Origin: a virus
DNA length: 36,007 bases
IMG/VR virus record: IMGVR_UViG_3300032675_000074
Location: 1 to 36,007 of that record
Direction: 5' to 3' (one strand)
This document shows, piece after piece, positions 16,699 to 25,814 of this stretch. Below the pieces are notes generated by a model that worked only from the letters and a program-made list of their open reading frames with translations, searched no databases and had not been told where the DNA came from. Position 1 is the first letter of the stretch. Each line of letters starts with the position of its first letter. Both the position numbers and the translations under genes were made by a program.

Positions 16699-17110
16699 AG
16701 TTTCTTTTGAAGAACTATGTGTATTTTTATTGTTGCTGATGTGTCTGACAACAACACTGTTTGTATCTTCATGCACGACAAATATTACACCAACTTTTAA
16801 TCAAAAGAATTATGATAGGTTTGTTACTATGGCAGTAACAACTGATGATGCATCAACCATTTGTTCTAAACCTGAAAATGTGGCATCAACCTTAAATGAA
16901 TTGAAAACAAATATTGCATATGCTAGAATCGACAGTATCGGTCACGGTGATGTTGAAATTAGTGAAATGCTTTTAAATCTTTCGGATGAAGTTAGACGTT
17001 TTGAAACTATATCAAAAACTACTATGACAAATACGTATTGCATTGATAAATTTCAAAATATCAATAAGTCATTACTTTTGATTCTGAAAAGTGAAGGGAA
17101 GAAAAAATAA
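16688..17110 (+). CDS. Predicted lipoprotein in an early operon
   Basis: 140 residues. After a short N-terminus there is a hydrophobic stretch LLLLMCLTTTLF followed by a lipobox VSSC with Cys29, so a lipid-anchored export to the envelope is predicted. The mature part is mixed helical with four further Cys or short polar segments and a basic C-terminus (SEGKKK). It sits in an operon behind a sigma-70-type promoter, not a late one. Early phage lipoproteins can block superinfecting phages; a late spanin role is less likely because a spanin pair is encoded at 31382-32022. This role is inference. Confidence 0.65.
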   Translation: MNYKVSFEELCVFLLLLMCLTTTLFVSSCTTNITPTFNQKNYDRFVTMAVTTDDASTICSKPENVASTLNELKTNIAYARIDSIGHGDVEISEMLLNLSDEVRRFETISKTTMTNTYCIDKFQNINKSLLLILKSEGKKK

Positions 17111-17379
17111 TGAGTAATTCAACTATTGATATAACACAATCAGTACTTAAAAAGTTACAGCTAAATACTACTGCTATCATTTCAGACAATGCATCAAAAG
17201 CACTTCTTTACAAGACTCAATTTGATGAAGGAACTATCACAAAAGAAGAATATTCTGACCTTTTGCAAGATATGATTTCAACAGTAAAGATTGCTGAACT
17301 TTCAGATGAACTTGAAATGAAAATTTTACTTCTTCAATGTCTAAACACACTTGAACAAATTATTGCTACAAAGATTTAA
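17110..17379 (+). CDS. Small hypothetical phage protein
   Basis: 89 residues, one-base overlap with the lipoprotein gene. Helical, with the stretch QFDEGTITKEEYSDLLQDMI, a kind of linker helix found in several phage small proteins, and a C-terminal hydrophobic helix (EMKILLLQCLNTLEQIIATK). No domain recognised. Confidence 0.6.
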   Translation: MSNSTIDITQSVLKKLQLNTTAIISDNASKALLYKTQFDEGTITKEEYSDLLQDMISTVKIAELSDELEMKILLLQCLNTLEQIIATKI

Positions 17380-17391
17380 TAGGAGATTATA

Positions 17392-17760
17392 ATGAGTGAC
17401 TTTCTTTTGACACAAGATGAAATTGCCGCACTTCAGAGCATTCAGGCACGACTTTATGGTCAGGCATCACATATGGGTTGGCATAATAAGCCACGTGAAA
17501 TTGGTACTATGCTTGCTCTAATTCATTCTGAAATTTCTGAAGCACTTGAAGGTGCTAGAAAGGATTTATTTGACGATCATCTTACCCATCGAAAGATGCT
17601 TGAAGTAGAATTGGCAGATGCTGTCATTCGTATTTTTGATCTTGCTGGTCGTGAAGGGCTAGATCTAGGTTCTGCGATTGCTGAAAAGCATGCTTACAAT
17701 TCAGTCCGTGCAGATCATCAACTTGCAAATCGTGAAAAGTCTGGTGGCAAGAAGTTCTAA
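17392..17760 (+). CDS. mazG: MazG-like nucleotide pyrophosphohydrolase
   Basis: 122 residues, single MazG domain. The family hydrolyses NTPs or alarmones to monophosphates; phage copies are thought to slow the host stringent response or purge unusual dNTPs. The all-helical core shows the metal-binding pattern: HSEISEALEGAR (E-x-x-E) followed by VELADAVIRIFDLAGREG (E-x-x-D) and IAEKHAYN. AGGAG-type ribosome site precedes ATG 17392. Last gene before the next promoter. Confidence 0.9.
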   Translation: MSDFLLTQDEIAALQSIQARLYGQASHMGWHNKPREIGTMLALIHSEISEALEGARKDLFDDHLTHRKMLEVELADAVIRIFDLAGREGLDLGSAIAEKHAYNSVRADHQLANREKSGGKKF

Positions 17761-17769
17761 ATAAAGAAG

Positions 17770-17798
17770 TTGACAAACTTGTTCAACCGTGATATATT
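17770..17798 (+). promoter_or_regulatory. Sigma-70-type promoter for the glycosyltransferase operon
   Basis: TTGACA (17770-17775), 17-bp spacer ending CGTGA, TATATT (17793-17798). It starts a run of overlapping genes from 17826 to 20993. Confidence 0.87.
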
Positions 17799-17825
17799 CA
17801 CTTATATAAGTTGCGGTGGGTAAAA

Positions 17826-18131
17826 ATGCAAATTAAAGATACTTCAAAAGACTATGATGATTTGGTTGGTTACAAAGCAGAGGAACTGGTCAAATCATCA
17901 TCACTTTCTCCTTTCCTAAAAGAAGAATCGGAATTCAAACCGGAAATTCTTCCAAAACCTGTTGATCCAGAATTCCCTGAGGATTGGCAAAATCTATACC
18001 TAAATTTTACTAATGAAGAAGACTATATCAAGTTTATGAAAAAAATTGATGAAGTTCCCATTCCTTCTTTAAAGAAGTTTGTATATTCAAGAGTAAAAGA
18101 TAATGGTATTTTAAATTTCCTAGGTGATTAA
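17826..18131 (+). CDS. Hypothetical protein, paralogue-like partner of the next gene
   Basis: 101 residues from ATG 17826 with GGTGGG at 17815-17820; an in-frame TTG at 17811 is too near the transcription start. The part from residue 60 on (DWQNLYLNFTNEEDYIKFMK) resembles a small alpha/beta domain also visible in the next gene (QLIVKFKTMEDRNAFAELVE). The N-terminal half is acidic and proline-rich. One-base overlap with its neighbour. Function unknown. Confidence 0.6.
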   Translation: MQIKDTSKDYDDLVGYKAEELVKSSSLSPFLKEESEFKPEILPKPVDPEFPEDWQNLYLNFTNEEDYIKFMKKIDEVPIPSLKKFVYSRVKDNGILNFLGD

Positions 18132-18403
18132 TGATTGAAGAAAAAGCAAAAAACCACGAACACCTTCAGAAAGAATGGAGAAATCCATATATGCAATGGT
18201 ATGCCGCAGGTATGCCAGCATTTGTTACTAAGGATTTGTCACCATATAAACAACTTATTGTGAAGTTTAAAACGATGGAAGATCGTAATGCTTTTGCCGA
18301 ACTCGTTGAGCAAAAGATTACAGAAAAAACAAATGTTATATGGATTCCTATGAAGGAACGAGAAAATAATATTGATTCGAAGTGGATTGAAGATGATGTA
18401 TGA
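18131..18403 (+). CDS. Phage protein with the 'GMPxF ... IVKFKTMEDRxxF' domain
   Basis: 90 residues. It contains EWRNPYMQWYAAGMPAFVTK, then YKQLIVKFKTMEDRNAFAEL and KITEKTNVIWIPM. This module occurs in many phages, alone or near ParB-like and DNA-methylase genes, suggesting a role linked to DNA modification or recognition. It overlaps the glycosyltransferase gene by 11 bp. Its fold relation to the preceding gene suggests duplication. Function is not established. Confidence 0.65.
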   Translation: MIEEKAKNHEHLQKEWRNPYMQWYAAGMPAFVTKDLSPYKQLIVKFKTMEDRNAFAELVEQKITEKTNVIWIPMKERENNIDSKWIEDDV

Positions 18404-19330
18404 TACTCGATATCCAATTTATATTATTTCGAAAGGCCGTTGGGATAGTCGATACACCTCAAAAGCATTAGAACGGATGGGTGTTCCATATTATATTGTT
18501 GTTGAACCACAAGAATATGATAACTATGCTGCTGTAATCGAGCCAACAAAGATTCTTACACTTCCCTTTTCAAATCATGGTAAGGGTTCTGGACCTGCAA
18601 GAAATTGGTGCTGGGAACATTCTCAAGCTAATGGTTTCAAACGTCATTGGCTTATGGATGACAATATCTATGAATTCTGGCGTTTCCATAATAATAAACG
18701 ATATCGTATTGAAAAAGGTTCGGCATGCTTTAGAGCAGCAGAGGATTTTGTAGATCGGTTTGAAAACGTAGCTCTTGCAGGACTCCAATACAAATTTTTC
18801 TGTGTTGATGATTATCTTTACCCGCCATATATTCTAAATACCAGAATTATGTCATGTTTCTTGATTGACAATTCTTGCCCACACAAATGGCGTGGAAGAT
18901 ACAATGAGGACGTTGATCTTTCGATTAGAGTCTTGAAGGAAGGTCTATGCACCATGCTTTTCTATTCCTTCCTTTGTGGAAAAGCAAGAACTGGAACAAT
19001 CAAGGGTGGTAATACATCTGAAATCTATAATAACTATCAGGAAGATGCTTCGTTCAAGAAATCTGAAATGCTTTTACAGATGCATCCGGATGTAGTACAA
19101 CTTGCAGAACGATATGGTCGTGTTCACCATCTTGTTGATCTTGAAGCCATTATGACAAAAGATGGGACTCTTGCAAGAAATACACCTCTTATTTTAAAGA
19201 AAGATGCAAAAATTGTCAATGCAGTTGACAATTATGGTATGAAACTAATTCGGAATTATAACACACCTGAAGCATATGAGGATGTGAATTTTTCAAAGGA
19301 TGTATATCCGACTGGGAGAAAGAAATACTA

Positions 19331-19331
<1 letters not shown>
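18393..19331 (+). CDS. TET-associated-type glycosyltransferase (putative DNA-base glycosylation)
   Basis: 312 residues from ATG 18393 (or the next codon, ATG 18396). The order of motifs fits the TAGT family of phage glycosyltransferases: YPIYIISKGRWDSRYT (7-22), VPYYIVVEPQEYDNY (31-45), LPFSNHGKGSGPARNWCWEH (58-77), WLMDDNI (86-92), FRAAEDFVDRFENVALAG, LNTRIMSCFLIDN, and KWRGRYNEDVDLSIRVLK. TAGT enzymes are encoded with TET/JBP-type dioxygenases and add sugars to hydroxymethylated bases in phage DNA; no dioxygenase lies in this window. The next gene is an NDP-sugar epimerase, which could provide the sugar. Substrate is inference; family call is fairly sure. Confidence 0.78.
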
Positions 19332-20187
<856 letters not shown>

Positions 20188-20188
<1 letters not shown>

Positions 20189-20625
20189 TGAGTAAATGGG
20201 ATTTAAATTTCCTGTCTCTCGCCAAAGAAATTAGTCTTTGGTCAAAGGATCCTTCAACCAAAATAGGCGCTGTGACAGTAGGATCGAATAGAAGAATACT
20301 TTCAACTGGATACAATGGATTTCCACGTGGAATTGAAGATACTCCCGAAAGATTGATAAATAAGGATATCAAATATAAGTATGTAGTTCATGGGGAAATG
20401 AACTGTATATACAACGCAACACTAAATGGTATATCTCTAAATGATGCTGATCTTTATGTGTATGGACTACCAGTATGCTCTGACTGTGCAAAAGGTGTAA
20501 TCCAGGTTGGTATCAAACGTGTTGTGATGTGTTATCCCGACAATTTAAGTTCTAAATGGCTAGATTTGTTTGAACTTACAAAGGCGCTTTTCAAAGAAGC
20601 AAATATTGAAATGTTTCAACTTTGA
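20188..20625 (+). CDS. cd: dCMP deaminase
   Basis: 145 residues from ATG 20188; longer in-frame starts fall inside the epimerase gene. It converts dCMP to dUMP for thymidylate synthesis. Zinc site: HGE (68-70) in VVHGEMNCIYN, and Cys97 and Cys100 in LPVCSDCAKG. N-terminal part LAKEISLWSKDPSTKIGAVT and GYNGFPRG are typical. T4 cd is somewhat longer (193), but the short form is common in related phages. Translationally coupled to the epimerase. Confidence 0.9.
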
Positions 20626-20636
20626 GGGAATATAAT

Positions 20637-20993
20637 ATGAATACAATGAATAGTATAGAAACCAAGGGTAACATCACAGTTCAAATTGCGGGCTATACAT
20701 GTGGAATACCCGAAAGTTCTAATATCAAGTATAAATATTCAGAAGATAAGATTATCTCGGATTTCAAAGCATATATAGATAAAACATACACCGAACATTA
20801 TAAGCCAGAAGATTCTGATCTACAATGTTTTGATGCATGGATAGCATTAGGTGATGCCACTCCTACTTTCCGGAACACCGCTTTAAAATATCTATGGCGT
20901 TATGGAAAGAAAAATGGCACAAACAAGCAAGATTTAATGAAAGTACTTCATTATACCTTACTTTGCCTATACAACGATCATTATTGCGACTAA
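20637..20993 (+). CDS. DUF3310-like protein
   Basis: 118 residues from ATG 20637, with GAGGGA at 20624-20629. The C-terminal half has the DUF3310 plan: an HYKPEDSDLQCFDAW-type entry, then FRNTALKYLWRYGKKNG, then DLMKVLHYTLLCLYNDHY. These small helical phage proteins are sometimes labelled nucleotide kinases without proof. The N-terminal 50 residues are unrelated to the family core as I know it. Operon with deaminase. Confidence 0.75.
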   Translation: MNTMNSIETKGNITVQIAGYTCGIPESSNIKYKYSEDKIISDFKAYIDKTYTEHYKPEDSDLQCFDAWIALGDATPTFRNTALKYLWRYGKKNGTNKQDLMKVLHYTLLCLYNDHYCD

Positions 20994-21022
20994 TTTAAAA
21001 TTAACTAAGGAGTGACTATAGT

Positions 21023-21865
21023 ATGGAAATTAAGATAGATATGGAACAGCTACGTCAGCGTAGTATTTTTCTTGCTGTTCCTATGTATGGCGGCGCTTGT
21101 ATGGGTATGTTTGCCAAGTCTGTTGCAGATTTGTCGGCTATTTGTGCTGTAAATGGAATCAAGCTTAATTGTTATTTCCTTTTTAATGAATCTCTTATTA
21201 CTAGAGCAAGAAATTATTGCGTTGATGAATTTATGCGGTCTGACTGCACGCATATGTTGTTCATTGACTCAGACATTGGATTTGATCCTCGAGATGTTCT
21301 GGCAATGCTTGCTCTCCAGTCTGATGATTCTGATTATGATGTTATTGCAGGTCCCTACCCTAAGAAGTGTATTTCTTGGGAAAAGATTAAGCTTGCAGTA
21401 GATAAGGGTATTGCAGATGAGAATCCCAATGTTCTAGAAAAGTTTGTTGGTGATTATGTTTTCAATCCCAAGGGCGGTGGTGGATCCATTCGGATTGATG
21501 AGCCTGTGGAAGTATCAGAAGTTGGTACTGGCTTTATGATGGTTCGTAGAAATACCTTCGAGAAGTTCCTCGAGGCATATCCTCAGTATTATTACAAGCC
21601 TGATCATGTTCGGACAGAACATTTTGATGGGTCTCGTGAGATTATGATGTATTTCCAGGCTGAAATTGAGCCCGAATCCAAGCGGTATCTATCAGAAGAT
21701 TATTGGTTTACACATAAGATCCATCAGATTGGTCTAAAGACGTGGTATTGCCCATGGATGCGGTTACAGCATTGTGGCATGTATATCTTTGGTGGTTCTT
21801 TAGTTGATCTTGCTTCTATTGGTGCTCCTGCTACAGCAGATCCTGGAATGCTTGGCAAGAAGTAA
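21023..21865 (+). CDS. Phage glycosyltransferase, GT-A type
   Basis: 280 residues, with AAGGAG at 21007-21012. A GT-A fold is indicated by LAVPMYGGACMGMF, NESLITRARNYCVDEFM, and the DxD-like motif LFIDSDIGF (79-87), which binds metal and nucleotide-sugar, followed by VIAGPYPKKCISW and GTGFMMVRRNTF, and SEDYWFTHKIHQIG near the end. Such genes are frequent in cyanophage-type T4-like genomes. The acceptor could be DNA, capsid or fibre. It is the last gene before a terminator and a separate 30-bp gap parts it from the previous operon. Codon use differs from its neighbours (more CGG, CAG). Confidence 0.82.
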   Translation: MEIKIDMEQLRQRSIFLAVPMYGGACMGMFAKSVADLSAICAVNGIKLNCYFLFNESLITRARNYCVDEFMRSDCTHMLFIDSDIGFDPRDVLAMLALQSDDSDYDVIAGPYPKKCISWEKIKLAVDKGIADENPNVLEKFVGDYVFNPKGGGGSIRIDEPVEVSEVGTGFMMVRRNTFEKFLEAYPQYYYKPDHVRTEHFDGSREIMMYFQAEIEPESKRYLSEDYWFTHKIHQIGLKTWYCPWMRLQHCGMYIFGGSLVDLASIGAPATADPGMLGKK

Positions 21866-21899
21866 AATTTGAATGCTGTGATCCCCATCTTATCATAGA

Positions 21900-21937
21900 G
21901 TCGGTGGATGTCTGTGCCATCGCGACCGACATTTTTT
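21900..21937 (+). terminator. Rho-independent terminator after the glycosyltransferase gene
   Basis: Outer stem GTCGGT (21900-21905) pairs with ACCGAC (21925-21930), with a short inner GATG/CATC pairing, then A and six T. It separates the glycosyltransferase transcript from the clamp operon; the next -35 begins two bases later. Confidence 0.85.
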
Positions 21938-21938
21938 G

Positions 21939-21967
21939 TTGACTTTTCCCAACTATTGATTTATAAT
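21939..21967 (+). promoter_or_regulatory. Sigma-70-type promoter for gene 45
   Basis: TTGACT (21939-21944), 17-bp spacer, TATAAT (21962-21967), 25 bp before ATG 21992. Drives the clamp/clamp-loader operon. Confidence 0.87.
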
Positions 21968-21991
21968 GACATATAACTTGGAGTTTATATA

Positions 21992-22645
21992 ATGAAGTTA
22001 AATCCTAAGACCGTTTCTATTCTAAAGAACTTTTCAACAATCAATCCGTCGATCCTGATCAAGCCTGGTTCTACTTTAAAGACTATTTCACCGACAAAGA
22101 CGGTGATGGCCATGGCAGAGATTCCAGATACTTTTGATAACATGTTTGCAATCTATAATTTGTCTCAATTTCTAGCTTGTATTTCAATGTTTAATAATCC
22201 GGAATTGGAATTTTCTTCCTCATCAGTTTCTGTTTCGGATGGAAATCGGTCGATTGTATATCATTATGCGGATCCTTCAGTTGTTCTGGCGCCACCTGAT
22301 AAGGATATTGTTCTTCCTTCTAAGGATGCCAAGTTCCGTCTTGAGAATAAGGATATTCAAGATGTAACAAAGGCTCTTGGTATTCTTGGCTTGCCAGAAC
22401 TTGCCGTTACAGGTGATGGGACCAATATTATTCTTCAGGCAGTTGATTCCAAGAATCAATCGACAAATCATTATTCTATTATTGTTGGTGAGACCAGTAA
22501 GGTTTTTCGTGCCATTTTCAAGGCGGAAAACCTTAAGATGACTGCAGGTGATTATGATGTGACACTATCCTCAAAGGGTATTTCATACTTTCAAGGTATT
22601 GAGGCTTCATACTATATTGCTATTGAGGCTTCTTCTACTTTCTAA
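21992..22645 (+). CDS. 45: Sliding clamp gp45
   Basis: 217 residues (T4: 228). Trimeric DNA clamp: processivity factor for gp43 and mobile activator of late transcription with gp55. Typical start LNPKTVSILKNFSTINPSIL, central MAEIPDTFDNMFAIYNLSQF, and end VTLSSKGISYFQGIEASYYI. GGAG-type ribosome site upstream. Followed by loader genes 44 and 62, the T4 order. Confidence 0.95.
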   Translation: MKLNPKTVSILKNFSTINPSILIKPGSTLKTISPTKTVMAMAEIPDTFDNMFAIYNLSQFLACISMFNNPELEFSSSSVSVSDGNRSIVYHYADPSVVLAPPDKDIVLPSKDAKFRLENKDIQDVTKALGILGLPELAVTGDGTNIILQAVDSKNQSTNHYSIIVGETSKVFRAIFKAENLKMTAGDYDVTLSSKGISYFQGIEASYYIAIEASSTF

Positions 22646-22674
22646 TTTGATTTTTTATATTATGGGAATATGTG

Positions 22675-23613
22675 ATGTTAGAAGATTTTTTGTTTGTAGA
22701 AAAGTATCGGCCGCGTACTATCGACGACTGTATTCTTCCCGATGATCTAAAGACCACATTCAAGCAATTTATTGCTCAGGATAATGTTCCTAACCTTATT
22801 CTCAGTGGTTCGGCAGGCATTGGCAAGACTACAGTTGCTCGAGCACTTCTTGAGGAACTAGGTTCTGATTATATTATCATTAATGGTTCATTGAATGGTA
22901 ATATTGATACACTCAGAAATGAAATTCTTAATTTTGTGTCTGCTGTATCATTTACAGGAAAGCGGAAATATGTCATTCTAGATGAGGCAGATTATCTGAA
23001 TGCCAATTCAACTCAACCAGCACTTCGTAATTTTATGGAGGAATTTTCCAAGAATGCCGGTTTTATTCTAACTTGTAATTTTAAACAGAGGATCATTCAA
23101 CCGCTACATTCACGGTGTGCTGTTATTGATTTTAAAATTTCTAGCAAGGATTCTGCTAAACTTGCTTCTCAATTCCTTAAGCGTGCCCAATATATTCTTA
23201 CAACCGAGAATATCAAGTTTGACCGTCAGGTACTTGCGGCAGTCATTGAAAAGTACTATCCAGACTGGCGCCGAGTTCTTAATGAACTACAACGCTATTC
23301 TGCAACAGGTCAAATCGACACGGGTATCCTTACCAATTTCCAGGAAATTCCTATTACAGAGCTATTCAAGCTCCTAAAGGAAAAGGAATTTGATAAACTT
23401 CGGAAATGGCTTACAGAGAATTCGGATATTGATCAGAATGAAGTATTCCGATCCATGTATGATATTTGTGATAAGTATATTGCAAAAGCATCCATTCCTG
23501 TCCTTATCCTTCTCATTGCCGAATACCAATACAAAGGTAGTTTTGTAGCCAATATAGAACTAAATTTGCTAGCATTTCTAATTGAGATAATGCGCGAGGT
23601 GCAATTCGTATGA
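22675..23613 (+). CDS. 44: Clamp-loader ATPase large subunit gp44
   Basis: 312 residues from ATG 22675 (GTG 22672 is the only other in-frame choice). AAA+ ATPase that opens clamp gp45. FVEKYRPRTIDD at the start, Walker A GSAGIGKTT (45-53), Walker B VILDEAD (100-106), arginine-finger motif SRC (146-148) and a helical collar. Length equals T4 gp44 (319). It overlaps gene 62 by 4 bp (ATGA). Confidence 0.96.
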   Translation: MLEDFLFVEKYRPRTIDDCILPDDLKTTFKQFIAQDNVPNLILSGSAGIGKTTVARALLEELGSDYIIINGSLNGNIDTLRNEILNFVSAVSFTGKRKYVILDEADYLNANSTQPALRNFMEEFSKNAGFILTCNFKQRIIQPLHSRCAVIDFKISSKDSAKLASQFLKRAQYILTTENIKFDRQVLAAVIEKYYPDWRRVLNELQRYSATGQIDTGILTNFQEIPITELFKLLKEKEFDKLRKWLTENSDIDQNEVFRSMYDICDKYIAKASIPVLILLIAEYQYKGSFVANIELNLLAFLIEIMREVQFV

Positions 23614-24056
23614 TTTCCACCTTATTTGGAAAGGTAAACAAAGAAGTCGAGGAAAAGAGCACCGATCGAAAGGTCGGTGTCTTCGACATGATTAATTCTA
23701 TTACAACTACAAAAAATTATATGTTTGATGATGAAACCGCAAAGGAATATGCGCCATGGATTGTGAATAAATCACTTTCTGCTTTTCCTGAATTACTTTA
23801 CCATGTCGATAGAATGAACACATTCTCACATCTATCACCCAAGATGCAGTATGACTATTATTTTCATGCTGTTCCCAAAAATAAGAGATACAAGAAGTGG
23901 CTTAAAAAGGAAAAGAACCCCGAGGAAAAATATATTGCTATACTCTCGGAAAAACTAAATTATTCCTATAGGAAAGCCGAAACTGCCTGGTCTCTCATGA
24001 GCAAGGAACAAAAGAAACAGTTTGTTGATACATATATCGACAAGAATAAAAAATAA
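23610..24056 (+). CDS. 62: Clamp-loader small subunit gp62
   Basis: 148 residues (T4: 187, so on the short side). It forms the 4:1 loader with gp44. Conserved parts: KVGVFDMINSITTTKNYMF, EYAPWIVNKSLSAFPELLYH, VDRMNTFSHLSPKMQYDYYF and KNKRYKKWLKK. Coupled to gene 44 by overlap. Firm by context and motif. Confidence 0.93.
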   Translation: MISTLFGKVNKEVEEKSTDRKVGVFDMINSITTTKNYMFDDETAKEYAPWIVNKSLSAFPELLYHVDRMNTFSHLSPKMQYDYYFHAVPKNKRYKKWLKKEKNPEEKYIAILSEKLNYSYRKAETAWSLMSKEQKKQFVDTYIDKNKK

Positions 24057-24062
24057 TAAATA
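24055..24062 (+). promoter_or_regulatory. Possible late promoter before regA
   Basis: AATAAATA overlaps the gene 62 stop, 30 bp before ATG 24092. Its position fits, but regA is normally read with 45-44-62 and the 8-mer is not rare in AT-rich DNA. Confidence 0.35.
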
Positions 24063-24091
24063 AGGTATATTATCAATGAGGGTTTACGAGT

Positions 24092-24490
24092 ATGAGTATT
24101 GTAGATACATTTTTGGAGGTGAAGTTAGCTAACGAAGAAGATTTTCTTAAAATTAAGGAAACATTAACACGTATTGGTGTTGTGTCAAAGAAAGAAAAGA
24201 AACTTTATCAATCCTGTCACATTCTTCATAAGCAGGGCCGCTACTTCATAACACATTTTAAAGAATTATTTGCATTAGATGGTAAGTCGACTGATTTCTC
24301 TGAGGAAGATCAGGGAAGACGTAATACCATTGCCTCTCTCTTAGAAGAATGGAAATTATTTGAAATTATGAATAAGGAAAAGTTTCAAGAACCTAGAGCA
24401 TCTTTAAATCAAATCAAGGTTCTTACTTACAAAGAAAAAAGTGAATATGAATTGGTATCAAAATATACCTTGGGGAAAAAGAGAACGTAA
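24092..24490 (+). CDS. regA: Translational repressor RegA
   Basis: 132 residues (T4: 122), with GAGGG at 24078-24082. RegA binds the start regions of many early mRNAs, including those of 44 and 45, and lowers their translation. Signature: CHILHKQGRYFITHFKELFA, LDGKSTDFSEEDQGRRNTIA, SLLEEWKLFEI and the C-terminal IKVLTYKEKSEYELVSKYTL. It directly follows 62, as in T4. Confidence 0.95.
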   Translation: MSIVDTFLEVKLANEEDFLKIKETLTRIGVVSKKEKKLYQSCHILHKQGRYFITHFKELFALDGKSTDFSEEDQGRRNTIASLLEEWKLFEIMNKEKFQEPRASLNQIKVLTYKEKSEYELVSKYTLGKKRT

Positions 24491-24493
24491 TGG

Positions 24494-24823
24494 ATGTTTA
24501 GATTCTTTAGAAAAAAGAAAAAGAATACTGCTGAAGAGAAGCTGGATCAAATATCCAAGCTTCTCTTTCCACATTATGAAACACAAAAGGATGATCAAGG
24601 AAGAGTCTTTGTAGTTGATTATTCCGTTGATAGTAATATTTTTGCTGCTCTAATGGATCTTCAAGATGGGAATAATGATCCCATAGTTCATGATATACTT
24701 GACCATTGCAATAAGCAACTTATGGAAGCAAGAGAAATTCTAGATGCTTATTCAATTCTAAACAAAAAAGCCGAGTATGTCATTGTTGACCACCATGGAT
24801 CAAACAAGGAAATACTCGGATGA
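24494..24823 (+). CDS. Conserved T4-like hypothetical protein downstream of regA
   Basis: 109 residues. Very basic N-terminus (FRFFRKKKK) followed by LLFPHYETQKDDQGRVFVVD, YSVDSNIFAALMDLQDG and a closing EYVIVDHHG. Marine T4-like phages carry a comparable 'VDxSVDxN' protein near replication genes. Function unknown. ATGA overlap with the next gene. Confidence 0.65.
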   Translation: MFRFFRKKKKNTAEEKLDQISKLLFPHYETQKDDQGRVFVVDYSVDSNIFAALMDLQDGNNDPIVHDILDHCNKQLMEAREILDAYSILNKKAEYVIVDHHGSNKEILG

Positions 24824-25014
24824 GTGAGGATTTAGCACGAAAGCTTACATTTGCTATCGAGAAAATGATAGACGAGAAACTTCTTCTAGAAGAAGACAAG
24901 AGTTACTATGATTACAGAAGTTACAACAAACGATATAATAATAACTATAAACCTGCGGTCGACAACGTGAAGGATGTCATTCACCTAATAATGAATAGTC
25001 ACTCCCATCGTTAG
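24820..25014 (+). CDS. Small hypothetical protein
   Basis: 64 residues; helical start SEDLARKLTFAIEKMIDEKL, then an Asn/Tyr-rich stretch (KSYYDYRSYNKRYNNNY) and a short final helix. Its last 38 bp overlap the end of the converging minus-strand deaminase gene, so the coding of both strands is used there. Coupled to the preceding gene. Not recognised. Confidence 0.55.
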   Translation: MSEDLARKLTFAIEKMIDEKLLLEEDKSYYDYRSYNKRYNNNYKPAVDNVKDVIHLIMNSHSHR

Positions 25015-25384
25015 TATATACAACTTTTTTGATATTAAAAGTTGCTATAGCTTTCATACAACCTGAACAAGGTTTTGAAAGACCCCAACCAATCTTACCG
25101 CCAATAAGTTTAATTCTACATACGTATAAAGTACTTTTTCTAAAATCCTCAACGTCTATGGATTTAAGAGAATTATAGATACAATTGGTCTCAGCATGAA
25201 GATAAATTGCTTCTTCGTGATGGGAAAATTTAGCATGAAATGGATGACTTTTCATCTGATTCATACCAAATGCTTGTATCATCCCTTTATAAACAAGGCA
25301 AGCACAAACTCTTGCATTGGCAGCTCTTTCTATTGAAGATGCTGCCTTTGCAAGAGTGTTTAGATAGTATCTATGTTTATCCAT
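24977..25384 (-). CDS. Cytidine/deoxycytidylate deaminase-family protein
   Basis: 135 residues. Zinc site motif HAE (63-65) in YLHAETNCIYN and Cys106/Cys109 in KPCSGCMKAI; the spacing between the two is that of cytidine deaminase-fold enzymes. The N-terminus (LAKAASSIERAANARVCACL) and middle (AKFSHHEEAIYLHAE) differ from the dCMP deaminase at 20188-20625, so this is a distinct, second deaminase. Last gene of the minus-strand operon; its ATG overlaps the upstream stop by one base. Substrate unknown. Confidence 0.8.
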   Translation of the reverse strand: MDKHRYYLNTLAKAASSIERAANARVCACLVYKGMIQAFGMNQMKSHPFHAKFSHHEEAIYLHAETNCIYNSLKSIDVEDFRKSTLYVCRIKLIGGKIGWGLSKPCSGCMKAIATFNIKKVVYTNDGSDYSLLGE

Positions 25385-25797
25385 TAATCTTGTTTGTGCT
25401 TATAACAAGTGTAGCGATACCTAGCATCGGTAGGAAATCCACAACTTGCTTCCTCCAGACAACCTGGTTCATCACAAATACCATTCATATCGTCAGCAAT
25501 AAAGCCTTCCTTTTTCATTATCTTCCGGAATTCTTCATCTACTGTCTGATAAGGGCCAGAGCAATACCAATGCATGTAATCACCTTGACCACGAATTTCT
25601 GCTATTATTATCCCTGCAGCACGAAAAGAGTATGAGCATATTATCAACTGTTGACTTTTTATATAATACCAATCAACATTGGCCAAAGATGACCAAATAC
25701 GAGTGCACAATGCTTCATCAGTTTTCATGCGCTCACCCAGGTACTTGCTTATAGTATCTTCAAAGTGATCGTATATAGTTTCTTGAGTAACAGTCAC
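25384..25797 (-). CDS. Conserved phage protein with a C-terminal Cys/His cluster
   Basis: 137 residues from a GTG start at 25797 with AAAGGTG upstream. The first part has the phage-conserved LANVDWYYIKSQQLIICSYS, FRAAGIIIAEIRGQGDYMHW, YCSGPYQTVDEEFRKIM. The end has CDEPGCLEEASCGFPT and YTCYKHKQD, giving a Cys4/His set that may bind zinc. This combination is found in phages of several groups. Function unknown. Confidence 0.7.
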   Translation of the reverse strand: MTVTQETIYDHFEDTISKYLGERMKTDEALCTRIWSSLANVDWYYIKSQQLIICSYSFRAAGIIIAEIRGQGDYMHWYCSGPYQTVDEEFRKIMKKEGFIADDMNGICDEPGCLEEASCGFPTDARYRYTCYKHKQD

Positions 25798-25814
25798 TGC
25801 TTTGCACCTTTGTT

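Noticed and set aside
25240-25635. Plus-strand frame of 131 codons across the minus-strand deaminase and Cys-rich genes
   Set aside because: Both minus-strand genes have clear motifs, starts and coupling; the plus frame is an antisense shadow.
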